DNA of 64,000 nt from an uncultured Poribacteria bacterium (GCA_951812525.1 OX638316.1:186001-250000), one strand, 5' to 3'; numbered from the stretch's first letter, positions 26,731 through 35,265 are shown. Numbers and translations are program-made. Notes: generated by a model from the sequence alone, not told the origin.

Positions 26731-27627
26731 CTAGGGACGTCTGCTACTTTCACCTAACATTAGTTTTTCGCGCAAGGCTTTGTAGTAACTATGATGTTGT
26801 GAACGGATAAGCTGAATTGTTCGTTCTGCCTTCTTCACTTCTATAACGGCACCTGCGGTGAGGCTGTGCGTTTCACGCTGTCCATCTACAAAGACATCTA
26901 CACTCTGATATGCGGCGCGCATCTTAACAGTTATTTCTGCTCCGCCGTGGGCAACGAAGGGACGCACTGTCAAACTGTGCGGAGCGATAGGGGTTAGTAG
27001 AATCGCCTCCAATTGCGGCGCGACAATAGTGCCTGCACAAGAGAGCGAATATCCGGTCGAACCACTCGGTGTTGCGATGATTAACCCATCGGCATTATAA
27101 GGTATAAAAAGCTCACCATCGACATACGCGTCCAACTCAATGAGACGTGTATAGTGTCGAATAACGACATCGTTGAGTGCAAAAGCCCGAAATGGTTGCG
27201 GAAACCCTTGTCTATTGACCACTACCTCTAACATCATCCGGTGTTCTATCCGATAATCACCGGTCAAAAGGCTCTCTAAAGTCGGATAGAGTTCATCAAG
27301 CGATGCGTCCGTCAAAAATCCGAGCGTTCCAATATTGATCGCCAGGATAGGTACATTTTCAATCTGCGGCATGTGCGCTGCGCTTAGTAGCGTGCCGTCT
27401 CCACCAAGGACGAGAATTACATCTGCTTGCTCTACCACGTCCGTTTTGGAGATACATGTTTGGTAAGTTCCTCCCAATGCAGCCGACTGTTCCTCTGGCA
27501 GGAGTGAAACGATACCACGTTCCTTAAGCCACGTGGATACACCGTGGACAACATTTGCCGCATTCGCTTTGGTCGTATTGACAAATAAGCCGACGCTTTT
27601 TATTTTCTTCATTCTTTTAATAGTCAT
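26731..27627 (-). CDS. nadK: NAD kinase
   Basis: A 298-residue enzyme that phosphorylates NAD to NADP. The catalytic G-G-D-G-T motif is in V-L-G-G-D-G-T-L-L-S-A near residue 75. I-N-I-G-T-L-G-F-L-T-D and the C-terminal T-P-S-G-S-T-G-Y-S-L-S-C-A-G are the other diagnostic blocks. Length is normal. It sits directly upstream of recN, a pairing seen in many bacteria. Starts at 27627 or 27612 are both possible, as neither has a good ribosome site. Confidence 0.95.
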   Translation of the reverse strand: MTIKRMKKIKSVGLFVNTTKANAANVVHGVSTWLKERGIVSLLPEEQSAALGGTYQTCISKTDVVEQADVILVLGGDGTLLSAAHMPQIENVPILAINIGTLGFLTDASLDELYPTLESLLTGDYRIEHRMMLEVVVNRQGFPQPFRAFALNDVVIRHYTRLIELDAYVDGELFIPYNADGLIIATPSGSTGYSLSCAGTIVAPQLEAILLTPIAPHSLTVRPFVAHGGAEITVKMRAAYQSVDVFVDGQRETHSLTAGAVIEVKKAERTIQLIRSQHHSYYKALREKLMLGESSRRP

Positions 27628-27660
27628 CAGTTATCAGTTGCCGGTTGTCATTTAAGAGCA
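27625..27660. repeat. Heptamer repeat before nadK
   Basis: TCATCAGTTATCAGTTGCCGGTTGTCATTTAAGAG contains about four degenerate heptamers and ends in the same TTAAGAG as the clean tract at 28771. An inverted echo (CCGATAACCATTAC) lies about 70 bases further on. Confidence 0.5.
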
Positions 27661-27738
27661 GCTTGTGGCAGATAAGAATGTTCGCAACGGCTACACACCC
27701 TACCGAAAACCTATCACCGAAGCCGATAACCATTACAT

Positions 27739-28764
27739 CTAATCCTCCAAACGGGCAAATAGAAAAATCACACCACAACCGATGAGAAAAGCACCCACAG
27801 TGACAAGCAGGTTCATATCAAGCTGCGGTAAGAGATGAGCGGTATCTATTCGTTCCCCGCCAACCATTGCAAACTTACGAAAGGGCCATAGTCCATAAAG
27901 TGAACCTACCATCAATCCAATAAGAAAGGCAATTGTGAGGTTGCGGTAGCGTTCCAACAGATAGTTGAGTAAGCGTGTGAATACGAGGAGACCAAACAGA
28001 CAGCCAATAGCGGTAACCCCAATTATTAGTAGGCTTCCCAACATCGGTCGTTCAAAAACACCGTTGAGCAATTCTGGAATGCTTTCTATTAAGGTGTTTA
28101 TTGCCGTTAATAGGCGAAAATAGACACCAAGCGCAATCATCAGAAACGAGCCGCTTACACCAGGCAGAATCATTGCCGAAATAGCCAGTGCCCCGCTCCC
28201 AAAGAACATTCCGAGATCCCAATACGTTGGAAAGGCAGTGCTCCCGACAGCGTTGCTTACTGCGATTTCGCTCCCAGATTTATATGCAACCCGTTCTAAC
28301 TGCTTTTCGCTCGTACCAACAGACAAACTTAACACGAGAGCGACGGCAATCAGTAGCACGATCAATTCTTTCCCACCACACCGTTTTAGCATTCGGACCG
28401 GAACGAGAATGGATGTCAGAATTAGTCCACAAAAAAAACCGTAGGTTGCATCGTGGTGGTCGTTTAGGAGATACACAATCAATTTCGATGTGAGGAGTAT
28501 TGCCGTTATCGCGCCAGTGCCTAACAGTGCGAGAAAACCGAAGTCGATACGGCGAAGTTCTGTCTCGGCTGTTGTGAAAGCCTCCTTTTTTAGTCTGACC
28601 ACTCCAATCAAGTTCTTTACTGTCGAAAGCCCGATGCGCCGTAATGCTCCGATGAGACGTTCATAGATACCTAAAACGAGTGCGAGTGTTCCACCACTCA
28701 TACCGGGAATGATGTTGGCGATGCCAATCAAAAACCCGTTAATAAAAAGCCGGAGTGAATTCAT
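27739..28764 (-). CDS. DUF368 membrane protein (PopT-like undecaprenyl-phosphate translocase family)
   Basis: A 341-residue protein with about nine or ten helices. The N-terminal I-G-I-A-N-I-I-P-G-M-S-G-G-T-L-A-L-V-L-G and the internal related repeat M-I-L-P-G-V-S-G-S-F-L-M-I-A-L-G-V-Y are the paired P-G-x-S-G motifs of the DUF368 family. Members of this family (PopT) were shown to recycle undecaprenyl phosphate across the inner membrane. It is the first large gene of the minus-strand run behind the consensus promoter at 29023-29051. The heptamer tract begins 6 bases upstream of its start codon. Confidence 0.85.
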   Translation of the reverse strand: MNSLRLFINGFLIGIANIIPGMSGGTLALVLGIYERLIGALRRIGLSTVKNLIGVVRLKKEAFTTAETELRRIDFGFLALLGTGAITAILLTSKLIVYLLNDHHDATYGFFCGLILTSILVPVRMLKRCGGKELIVLLIAVALVLSLSVGTSEKQLERVAYKSGSEIAVSNAVGSTAFPTYWDLGMFFGSGALAISAMILPGVSGSFLMIALGVYFRLLTAINTLIESIPELLNGVFERPMLGSLLIIGVTAIGCLFGLLVFTRLLNYLLERYRNLTIAFLIGLMVGSLYGLWPFRKFAMVGGERIDTAHLLPQLDMNLLVTVGAFLIGCGVIFLFARLED

Positions 28765-28770
28765 ATTTTA

Positions 28771-28806
28771 GTTGTCAGTTGTCAGTTGTCAGTTGTCAGT
28801 TAAGAG
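28771..28806. repeat. Four perfect GTTGTCA heptamers
   Basis: Bases 28771-28798 are four exact copies of GTTGTCA, followed by GTTAAGAG. A loosely inverted counterpart (TTAACTGAAAACCAATGACCGATAAC) lies at about 28831-28856. This is the cleanest copy of the dispersed heptamer family. It abuts the start of the DUF368 gene. Confidence 0.85.
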
Positions 28807-28864
28807 GTGCTTTGGTTCGTCCAATTCTATTTTAACTGAAAACCAATGACCGATAACTCATAAG

Positions 28865-28984
28865 TCAGGAACGACCGTGCTCCTTATCAGGGATAGTAGT
28901 CGGACGGACGCACATAAACACTGATAGAACCGTACAAGCAATAACACCTATCAGCAGTTCAGACTCCGTTTGTTTTGGATTCAT
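28865..28984 (-). CDS. Possible 39-residue membrane peptide
   Basis: The frame from the ATG at 28984 to TGA at 28865 encodes M-N-P-K-Q-T-E-S-E, then one hydrophobic helix (L-L-I-G-V-I-A-C-T-V-L-S-V-F-M-C-V) and a short polar tail. It lies just downstream of a consensus promoter, between it and the DUF368 gene. There is no good ribosome site close to the ATG (GAAGG is 20 bases upstream), so it may be a leader peptide or untranslated. An overlapping frame from an ATG about 25 bases further upstream reads M-K-V-C-L-L-L-P-A-Y-N-E, like the start of a glycosyltransferase, but stops after 18 codons. Confidence 0.3.
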   Translation of the reverse strand: MNPKQTESELLIGVIACTVLSVFMCVRPTTIPDKEHGRS

Positions 28985-29022
28985 TGTAAGCAGGTAGCAG
29001 CAAACACACCTTCATAGGGTAC

Positions 29023-29051
29023 ATTATACTACAAAAATGATTTTCTGTCAA
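29023..29051 (-). promoter_or_regulatory. Perfect consensus sigma70 promoter for the DUF368-nadK-recN run
   Basis: On the minus strand TTGACA (29051-29046), a 17-base spacer and TATAAT (29028-29023) match the consensus at every position. Transcription would start near 29016 and reach the DUF368 gene after about 250 bases. Confidence 0.8.
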
Positions 29052-29260
29052 ACGGTTATGTGTGGAATTGTGTGTTGTTTATTTTCCAATAATTGTTGTC
29101 TGAATCAGAATTTACAGGATTATAGGATTTGCAAGATTATGTTTCTGTTAAAATGTCACTATGAAATTCTGTCCTACTGCGGCTGTTTTTCTTCTACAGA
29201 CCCTATTCCTATCGGAGAAGAAAAAAATCACACTTAAGCAAGGATGTTAGAATAGATAAG

Positions 29261-29283
29261 TGCGGTTAGGAAACCGCATCTAC
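29261..29283 (+). repeat. Intergenic hairpin repeat
   Basis: TGCGGTT (29261-29267) and AACCGCA (29272-29278) form a 7-bp stem around AGGA, followed by TCTAC. It lies upstream of the nucleoside hydrolase gene. The rest of the 28985-29392 spacer holds only the promoter at 29023 and A/T-rich text without an open frame. Confidence 0.7.
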
Positions 29284-29328
29284 CGTGGTCGGATTGGGTA
29301 TCTCAATTCGGAGTGAGACAGAAATAAA

Positions 29329-29357
29329 TTCCCATTTTTCTGCCGATGTGATATACT
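29329..29357 (+). promoter_or_regulatory. Possible promoter of the nucleoside hydrolase gene
   Basis: TTCCCA (29329-29334) and TATACT (29352-29357) are 17 bases apart. The -35 matches four of six and the -10 five of six. The start codon follows 36 bases later. Confidence 0.4.
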
Positions 29358-29392
29358 GAGGAAAACTCACAATTCACAAGGTAAAATCGTTT

Positions 29393-30316
29393 ATGAATTT
29401 TCCAATGTTGTCAGAGTCAAAACGTCTGGAGATGCTTCAACCTCCAACTGGACAGGTGCGAATGGTTCTTGACACTGACACCTATAACGAAATTGACGAT
29501 CAGTTTGCGGTTGTTCACGCGCTGCTCTCACCTGAACACCTCAACGTTGAGGCACTCTACGCCGTCCCCTTCCACAATAACCGCTCAGATAGCCCCGAAG
29601 ATGGCATGGAGAAAAGTTATGACGAAATTCTCCGGCTTTTAAACTTTTTGGATGTATCTACCGATGGATTCGTCTATCGCGGCTCCAGAGCGTTTTTCTC
29701 CGACAGAAATACACCCGTACCGAGTGATGCTGCTACTGACATGATCGAACGGGCAATGGCGAGTGCAAGCGAAGACCCTCTTTATGTTGTCGCTGTAGGC
29801 GCGATAACAAATGTTGCCTCCGCTATTTTAATAGAACCCGAAATTATCAATCGGATCGTTGTCATCTGGCTCGGTGGGAATCCACTGTATTGGCCCCATA
29901 CGCGAGAGTTCAACCTTACACAAGACTTGATTAGCGCGCAAGTGGTTCTGGATTGCGGTGTGCCATTCGTTTGGCTACCAGCACGTGGGGTTGTCTCACA
30001 TCTACACACGACGGTTGCTGAAATGGAACGTTATGTGCAGGGTAGAGGTAAAGTCGGGGATTATCTCGTCGAGATATTTAAAGATTACTCAAGCGATCAC
30101 TATGCTTGGTCAAAAGTGATATGGGATATATCGGCGACGGCATACCTTATTAATCCAGCCTGGGTTCCAACAGCAATTGTCCATAGCCCGATTTTGACGG
30201 AAGGTGTGACATGGAGTTTTGATAACAGCAGACACCTCATGCGTGTGGCAACGAGTGTCGATCGGGATGCGATTTTCCGGGATCTGTTTGAGAAATTGCA
30301 GGAGCATGCCGACTAA
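29393..30316 (+). CDS. Inosine/uridine-preferring nucleoside hydrolase family protein
   Basis: A 307-residue protein. The calcium-binding signature of the family, D-T-D-x-x-N-E-I-D-D-Q-F-A, is at residues 27-38 (Asp27, Asp29, Asp35, Asp36). The C-terminal metal Asp is probably in V-I-W-D-I-S-A-T-A, where the usual His before Asp is Trp, so the leaving-group acid may differ. It would cleave the N-glycosidic bond of a nucleoside or nucleoside-like compound. There is no signal peptide. It is monocistronic; the next gene is convergent. Confidence 0.8.
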   Translation: MNFPMLSESKRLEMLQPPTGQVRMVLDTDTYNEIDDQFAVVHALLSPEHLNVEALYAVPFHNNRSDSPEDGMEKSYDEILRLLNFLDVSTDGFVYRGSRAFFSDRNTPVPSDAATDMIERAMASASEDPLYVVAVGAITNVASAILIEPEIINRIVVIWLGGNPLYWPHTREFNLTQDLISAQVVLDCGVPFVWLPARGVVSHLHTTVAEMERYVQGRGKVGDYLVEIFKDYSSDHYAWSKVIWDISATAYLINPAWVPTAIVHSPILTEGVTWSFDNSRHLMRVATSVDRDAIFRDLFEKLQEHAD

Positions 30317-30328
30317 TTGGCAGGATAT

Positions 30329-30374
30329 GGCGAGGTTAAGAAGACCGATATGCGAATTCTTCTAAAACCTCGCC
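30329..30374 (+). repeat. Hairpin repeat with enlarged loop after nucleoside hydrolase
   Basis: GGCGAGGTT (30329-30337) and AACCTCGCC (30366-30374) are the same arms as the atpD-atpC copy, but the loop is 28 bases and carries its own AAGAA/TTCTT pairing. It lies between convergent genes and could act as a bidirectional stop. Confidence 0.6.
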
Positions 30375-30450
30375 AGCGGTAGTACGGGTGCTTTTTTCTC
30401 TTGAGTTGTAGGGTTGAACAAAAGACCTTTGTTTGATTGGAGCGGCAGCC

Positions 30451-31284
30451 TTACGGATGCGGAACATTCCATTCATCGGCGCAAATCATTTCAAGTTGAT
30501 CGTGTGGTTTGAAATAATCGGTTGGATGATGATCCTCTCCCATGTCACCGAATAATCGACGGCGACGAGGGGTCATCCGTGCGAGTACGTCCGCAGGAAG
30601 TTTGTCGTAATCGTAAGGACGGCTCCACATCTGTCCATAACGGAACGTGACGCTTTTGCGGATGCGCTCAGTCTGATTCGGACCGACACCGTGCCACAAT
30701 GCCCAAGGGAAGATGACTGCGTCCCCTGCCTCTGCAAGGACCTGAATTGCGCCTTCGGGATATTTCCCTTTTTTATAGCCGTTTTCTGGGTACGGCACCT
30801 TATGGCTTCCCGGCACACACATAAAATTCCCCTGGTTTGGTTCGGTCAGATCCGTTAAGAAAAATTGGACTTTGAACTGGAGGGGTAAACTATCCGCATG
30901 CGGATGAATGCGTTGTAGCGAAGGACCGGCATCCGTATGAAACGCCATCAACGCTTCTGCGTCAGGGTGCCGGACGTAGATTTGCGTCCCCATAATTTGG
31001 AGATAGGGTCCCATCAATGCGAGGACTGTGCCGAAGAGGCGCGGGTGGTCAGTGAGTGGGTCCAATGCGTCTGTCCGCTCAATTGCTCGGATAATCGTAT
31101 AAGCTCCGTTTCCGAACCGACTGCCTTGCAGGCTTGGGGTCTCCTGGACGTACGTTTCAATCGCTGAGTCTACAGCCGTCAAGATGGTTTGAATCTCCTC
31201 AGGTGAAAGGACGTTCTTAATGATTAGAAACCCTTCTTTCTGCCACTCTTTTTGTTGGACATCCGTCAAGTATGGAGATACCAT
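30451..31284 (-). CDS. Phytanoyl-CoA dioxygenase (PhyH) family protein
   Basis: A 277-residue protein from the ATG at 31284 with AAGGAG; an upstream start in the same frame is unlikely. The iron ligands are His116 and Asp118 (A-F-H-T-D-A-G) and His198 (A-L-W-H-G-V-G), with Arg207 or Arg209 as likely 2-oxoglutarate contacts. It is about 25% shorter in the N-terminal half than typical phytanoyl-CoA hydroxylase and lacks any targeting signal. Substrate unknown. It is divergent from recG by 156 bases. Confidence 0.85.
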   Translation of the reverse strand: MVSPYLTDVQQKEWQKEGFLIIKNVLSPEEIQTILTAVDSAIETYVQETPSLQGSRFGNGAYTIIRAIERTDALDPLTDHPRLFGTVLALMGPYLQIMGTQIYVRHPDAEALMAFHTDAGPSLQRIHPHADSLPLQFKVQFFLTDLTEPNQGNFMCVPGSHKVPYPENGYKKGKYPEGAIQVLAEAGDAVIFPWALWHGVGPNQTERIRKSVTFRYGQMWSRPYDYDKLPADVLARMTPRRRRLFGDMGEDHHPTDYFKPHDQLEMICADEWNVPHP

Positions 31285-31440
31285 GTTTCGCTCCTTAGTA
31301 ATAAAATGGGGAAGGATTACACGCAAATATAGCGAGTCCATTAATTTAAGAAGAGTATAAGGGATTTACGACCCTGTGTCAACTGTATTCTACTAAGAAA
31401 GCTCAACGTTTTTGCTGAATTTGCGTCTAATTTGCTAAAT

Positions 31441-34227
31441 ATGAACAATTTCACAGAAATCCTTAACACTATTCGCCGTCCCTTCCAACAAGAACTCCGA
31501 AAAGGATGCCACGACGATGTCGTTGTCAACGGATTGGGCAGCTATGTCCGATTATGGGTGAAAAACGGGGATGCGCTTGCTTTAGAGCCAACCGAAAAAG
31601 AGGTGCTGAACGGTTTAGCACATCTCTTTGAAAATTACGCAAGCACTTCACCAACTGAGCGACAACGTACGCTCGAAGAAGCAACAAGGCGTATTGATGC
31701 GGCAATCGGACCGAAACAGCATGTCTTCACGAACGTAGATCCGATAGGCGTGGAAATCCCACAGACACGTCAGCAGCCGACAACACAACGCGCCAGTCGA
31801 AAAAAGAATACACAGGAGACGCTACCCCTCTTTCAGGAGAGAACAAATCGTTCGGAGCGCGCACCGCAAAAACAGCAACCAGCAATAGAACGCGCAATTC
31901 ACAGGACATCTAAAGAGCCTCTATCCCTTTTCCAAGATGCAGCGGTGCTCCCGACGCAATCAGAAAATACCGCTACGGAGAAATCGACAGCATCTGTGCC
32001 GATTTCAGATACGCCTGTTTCAACAGACGTTGTCTCGCTCGATTTTCTAACTGAACCGCTCCAGTACCTTAAAGGCATCGGTCCCCGTCGCGCCGCAATG
32101 CTGTTAGCAGAACTCAATATCCGAACAGTGGGTGAATTACTGGCATACTATCCGCGCGATTATATTGACCGCTCCAAGATGGTAGAAATTTATAGGGTGG
32201 GAAGAACTGAAGACGACGAGCCGGAAACCATCCAAGGCAAGGTGGTTAACCACACATCCTCTCCGACAGCGAAAGGCAAACGCGTCGGTAAAATCTCAAT
32301 TTACGATGGGACTGGCGTAGCCGTTCTCGTTAATTTCGGACGGCGCATCGGTATTATGAAATCCTTACTTCCGGTGGATACCGAAGTGGTCGTCAGTGGC
32401 AAGTTCTCGCGCCGTTACAATGAAATCCAAGCGACCGACTATGAGTTTGAATTATTTGAGGAAGACAACCTAATCCACACAAATCGGATTGTTCCTAAAT
32501 ACGCTCTCACAGCAAAACTCACGGCGAAAATGGTGCGTACTTGGATGCGGACTGCCCTCGACGAATACGGGCAACAGATTCCTGAAATCCTACCGCTTGA
32601 AGTCCGCAAACGACAAGACTTAATTGACAGACGACTCGCCATTAATGAAATCCACTTTCCGACATCGGAGGCTTATCAAGAAGCGGCGCAAAAGCGACTG
32701 GCTTTCGAGGAATTTTTTCTCCTCAGTGCAGGGATGGAGATGAAAAAAGATCGAAAGACCATGGAAGCCGGTATCGCGTTTCGGATTGGGACGGCATCGG
32801 AAGAAACCTCTCCCTCTCTCCTACGGGATTTTACGGCTTCACTGCCTTACGAGTTAACCCGTGCACAAAAACGGGTTTTCAGAGAAATTCAAGACGATAT
32901 GCAGCAAAACAGTGTGATGAATCGGCTCATCCAAGGCGATGTCGGTTCAGGGAAAACTGTTGTTGCAGCAATGGCACTCCTTTGTGCGATTGAAAATGGG
33001 TATCAAGGCGCACTGATGGTGCCGACTGAAATCCTCGCCGAGCAGCATTATTACAATCTCTCTGAGATGTTCCAAGACCTGCGTCGTGGTGTGTCTGCAG
33101 GAACGGAGCAAGAGGATAAGGGAAAAATAAAGGTTGTGCTTCTGAAAAGCGACCTCCCTAAAGCGGAGCGCGAAGCGGCATTAGAAGCAATCGCTAATGG
33201 AACAGCAAACCTCATCGTCGGTACACAGGCTTTGATACAAGAAGGTGTCGATTTTCACAAACTCGGACTTGTTATCATCGACGAACAGCACCGATTTGGG
33301 GTGATGCAACGCGCAACGCTCCGCAACAAAGCGTATTCTGCAGCCGAGGCGCAAAATCAGCTTGATACAGCCGCTCCGTCGCCGGATGTCCTCGTCATGA
33401 CGGCAACACCAATTCCGAGAACACTCGCCTTGACGCTCTATGGAGACTTAAATGTATCCGTCATTGATGAGTTGCCTCCGGGTAGACAACAGATTAAGAC
33501 CTATTGGATAAAGGAGAAAGATCGGGAAAAGTTATACACCACTGTTCGGAAGGAGATCCAACTTGGTCGACAGGCATACGTCGTCTATCCATTAGTTGAA
33601 GAGTCTGAAAAATTGGAGGAACTCAAAGCCGCTACAGAAATGGCGTCGCATCTTCAGAACGATGTATTTCCTGATCTGCGTGTCGGGTTATTGCATGGAC
33701 AGATGAAATCCATCGAAAAACAAGAGGTTATGACAGAATTCAAGGATCGACGCACGGATATCCTTGTTTCAACAACGGTAATTGAGGTTGGTATAGATGT
33801 CCCGAACGCTACATTGATGGTAATCGAGAATGCAGAGCGGTTTGGACTCTCACAGTTGCACCAACTGCGGGGACGCGTTGGACGCGGTAAGCATAAATCA
33901 GCGTGCTATCTTGTTGCCTCACCGAGAGGGGACGACTCCTATCAACGCATTCAGGCGATGATTCGGACGAACAACGGCTTTCAGATAGCGGAGGCAGACT
34001 TGAACATCCGCGGTCCGGGGGAATTTTTTGGCACTCGCCAATCCGGTATTCCGAATTTCAAGATTGCGAATATCATTCATGACGCATCTCTTTTGGAAGC
34101 AGCGAAAAAAGAGGCAGAATTGTTAATCAAAACGGATCCGCGGCTGGATGCTCCTATGCATCAATTGCTGAAGCGAATGTTACAGAAACATTGGCGGGGT
34201 AATTTGGAGATTGCATCGGTTGGTTGA
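31441..34227 (+). CDS. recG: ATP-dependent DNA helicase RecG with long N-terminal extension
   Basis: A 928-residue protein from ATG 31441. From about residue 200 it is a standard RecG: wedge domain (L-Q-Y-L-K-G-I-G-P-R-R-A, L-L-A-Y-Y-P-R-D-Y), helicase P-loop I-Q-G-D-V-G-S-G-K-T-V-V-A, the D-E-Q-H box, M-T-A-T-P-I-P-R-T, and the RecG-specific Q-L-R-G-R-V-G-R-G with the TRG region near the end. RecG remodels stalled forks and Holliday junctions. The first 95 residues look folded, and 95-200 are a polar, low-complexity linker with two similar motifs (E-T-L-P-L-F-Q-E and E-P-L-S-L-F-Q-D). Common RecG is about 690 residues. Confidence 0.94.
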   Translation: MNNFTEILNTIRRPFQQELRKGCHDDVVVNGLGSYVRLWVKNGDALALEPTEKEVLNGLAHLFENYASTSPTERQRTLEEATRRIDAAIGPKQHVFTNVDPIGVEIPQTRQQPTTQRASRKKNTQETLPLFQERTNRSERAPQKQQPAIERAIHRTSKEPLSLFQDAAVLPTQSENTATEKSTASVPISDTPVSTDVVSLDFLTEPLQYLKGIGPRRAAMLLAELNIRTVGELLAYYPRDYIDRSKMVEIYRVGRTEDDEPETIQGKVVNHTSSPTAKGKRVGKISIYDGTGVAVLVNFGRRIGIMKSLLPVDTEVVVSGKFSRRYNEIQATDYEFELFEEDNLIHTNRIVPKYALTAKLTAKMVRTWMRTALDEYGQQIPEILPLEVRKRQDLIDRRLAINEIHFPTSEAYQEAAQKRLAFEEFFLLSAGMEMKKDRKTMEAGIAFRIGTASEETSPSLLRDFTASLPYELTRAQKRVFREIQDDMQQNSVMNRLIQGDVGSGKTVVAAMALLCAIENGYQGALMVPTEILAEQHYYNLSEMFQDLRRGVSAGTEQEDKGKIKVVLLKSDLPKAEREAALEAIANGTANLIVGTQALIQEGVDFHKLGLVIIDEQHRFGVMQRATLRNKAYSAAEAQNQLDTAAPSPDVLVMTATPIPRTLALTLYGDLNVSVIDELPPGRQQIKTYWIKEKDREKLYTTVRKEIQLGRQAYVVYPLVEESEKLEELKAATEMASHLQNDVFPDLRVGLLHGQMKSIEKQEVMTEFKDRRTDILVSTTVIEVGIDVPNATLMVIENAERFGLSQLHQLRGRVGRGKHKSACYLVASPRGDDSYQRIQAMIRTNNGFQIAEADLNIRGPGEFFGTRQSGIPNFKIANIIHDASLLEAAKKEAELLIKTDPRLDAPMHQLLKRMLQKHWRGNLEIASVG

Positions 34228-34250
34228 CCAATCACCTAAAGGAGAAACCC

Positions 34251-34946
34251 ATGGCACGGAATATAACAGACATGACCCATGCGCAGCTTAGCACTTGGCT
34301 TACCCCGATTGTAGACCGATCACTCTTTGAATCTCGTGAACGACTTATGTCCCTGCTTGCTGAGAATACCGATCGAGATGCTTTAGAATCCGAGTTCCGT
34401 GAGTTTTATGAAGGCTACTGTGGATTGGCATTTGAACTTGAAGCACCTGAGGAATCCCTACTCTCTATATTGCGCTCCTCTGATAGGTTTGCTCCACTAC
34501 AGCGACGCGTGGCAATCGTGGAAGCCGCACGAAAGACCTCGCCCGTAGGACGGCAGGCACGACGTATGAGCGACAAGCCTTTACTTACTGATCCGCAACC
34601 AGAGATAAAGGTATCGGTGTTATCCGATGACGGGTTCCGTGCGTTGATGGAGACCTTTGCGAATTGGGGTCTTTTTGCAGCACGTGAGCGGATTGTTAAG
34701 TTGCAGAAAGCAACACCATCGGATGCCGCAGCGGAGCAGTTGAAATCAGAATTCCTTGATTTTTTCGTGCATTATCTGGAGTTAGAACAGTTTCTTGAGG
34801 ATTACGACTATGATCCAGATGAGGGGTTAGAATTGCGTCCGGAGGTAGCCGAAAGATTAGAACAGAGCGTCGCAGATTATGAGTCCGGCACCGTCAAAGC
34901 GGTTCCAGTAGAGGAAGTAGCAAAAAAATTAGGACTGAAGTGGTAA
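34251..34946 (+). CDS. Large RelB-like antitoxin with duplicated N-terminal region
   Basis: A 231-residue protein from ATG 34251 with AAAGGAG. The C-terminal 25 residues (Y-E-S-G-T-V-K-A-V-P-V-E-E-V-A-K-K-L-G-L) resemble the end of many RelB/YefM-type antitoxins. The N-terminal 185 residues contain two related helical units, about 12-65 and 128-185, sharing L-F-x-x-R-E-R-(LI), S-E-F-x-(ED)-F and an acidic L-E-L-E patch. Ordinary antitoxins are 70-100 residues. The stop overlaps the start of the toxin gene (TAATG), so translation is coupled. It also begins 24 bases after recG. Confidence 0.65.
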   Translation: MARNITDMTHAQLSTWLTPIVDRSLFESRERLMSLLAENTDRDALESEFREFYEGYCGLAFELEAPEESLLSILRSSDRFAPLQRRVAIVEAARKTSPVGRQARRMSDKPLLTDPQPEIKVSVLSDDGFRALMETFANWGLFAARERIVKLQKATPSDAAAEQLKSEFLDFFVHYLELEQFLEDYDYDPDEGLELRPEVAERLEQSVADYESGTVKAVPVEEVAKKLGLKW

Positions 34947-35203
34947 TGTACCGTTTGGAAATTATGCCAAAGGCGGAAGCGGGCTTTGCACGTTTAGATG
35001 CCACGATTGAACAACGAATTCTTGACAAGTTAAAAACATTATGTGAAAATTGCGATACACATCGACACGAAGCTCTTCGAGGACCACATAGAGGAAAGTT
35101 CCGCTTACGTGCTGCTAACGATTACCGAGTCATCTACACCTTCAATCGGCAAACAAGAAAAGTTGTTGTCCATGAAGTAGGTCATCGCAGCAGCGTTTAT
35201 TAG
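34946..35203 (+). CDS. RelE/ParE-type toxin
   Basis: An 85-residue protein starting at the ATG that overlaps the antitoxin stop; an in-frame GTG lies 6 bases upstream. F-R-L-R-A-A-N-D-Y-R-V-I-Y-T-F and V-V-V-H-E-V-G-H-R-S-S-V-Y are the core strands and C-terminal catalytic end of RelE-family ribosome-dependent mRNA interferases, with basic residues and a final Tyr. Together with the upstream gene it forms a type II toxin-antitoxin operon. A ParE (gyrase) activity cannot be excluded. Confidence 0.82.
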   Translation: MYRLEIMPKAEAGFARLDATIEQRILDKLKTLCENCDTHRHEALRGPHRGKFRLRAANDYRVIYTFNRQTRKVVVHEVGHRSSVY

Positions 35204-35265
35204 GATAGACGTAAGATTAATAATCTGTTTCTACACCTAAACACGGACCGAATAAATCTAATTCT

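Noticed and set aside
28771-28806. GTTGTCA tract considered as a CRISPR remnant
   Set aside because: The unit is only 7 bases, without spacers and without cas genes nearby.
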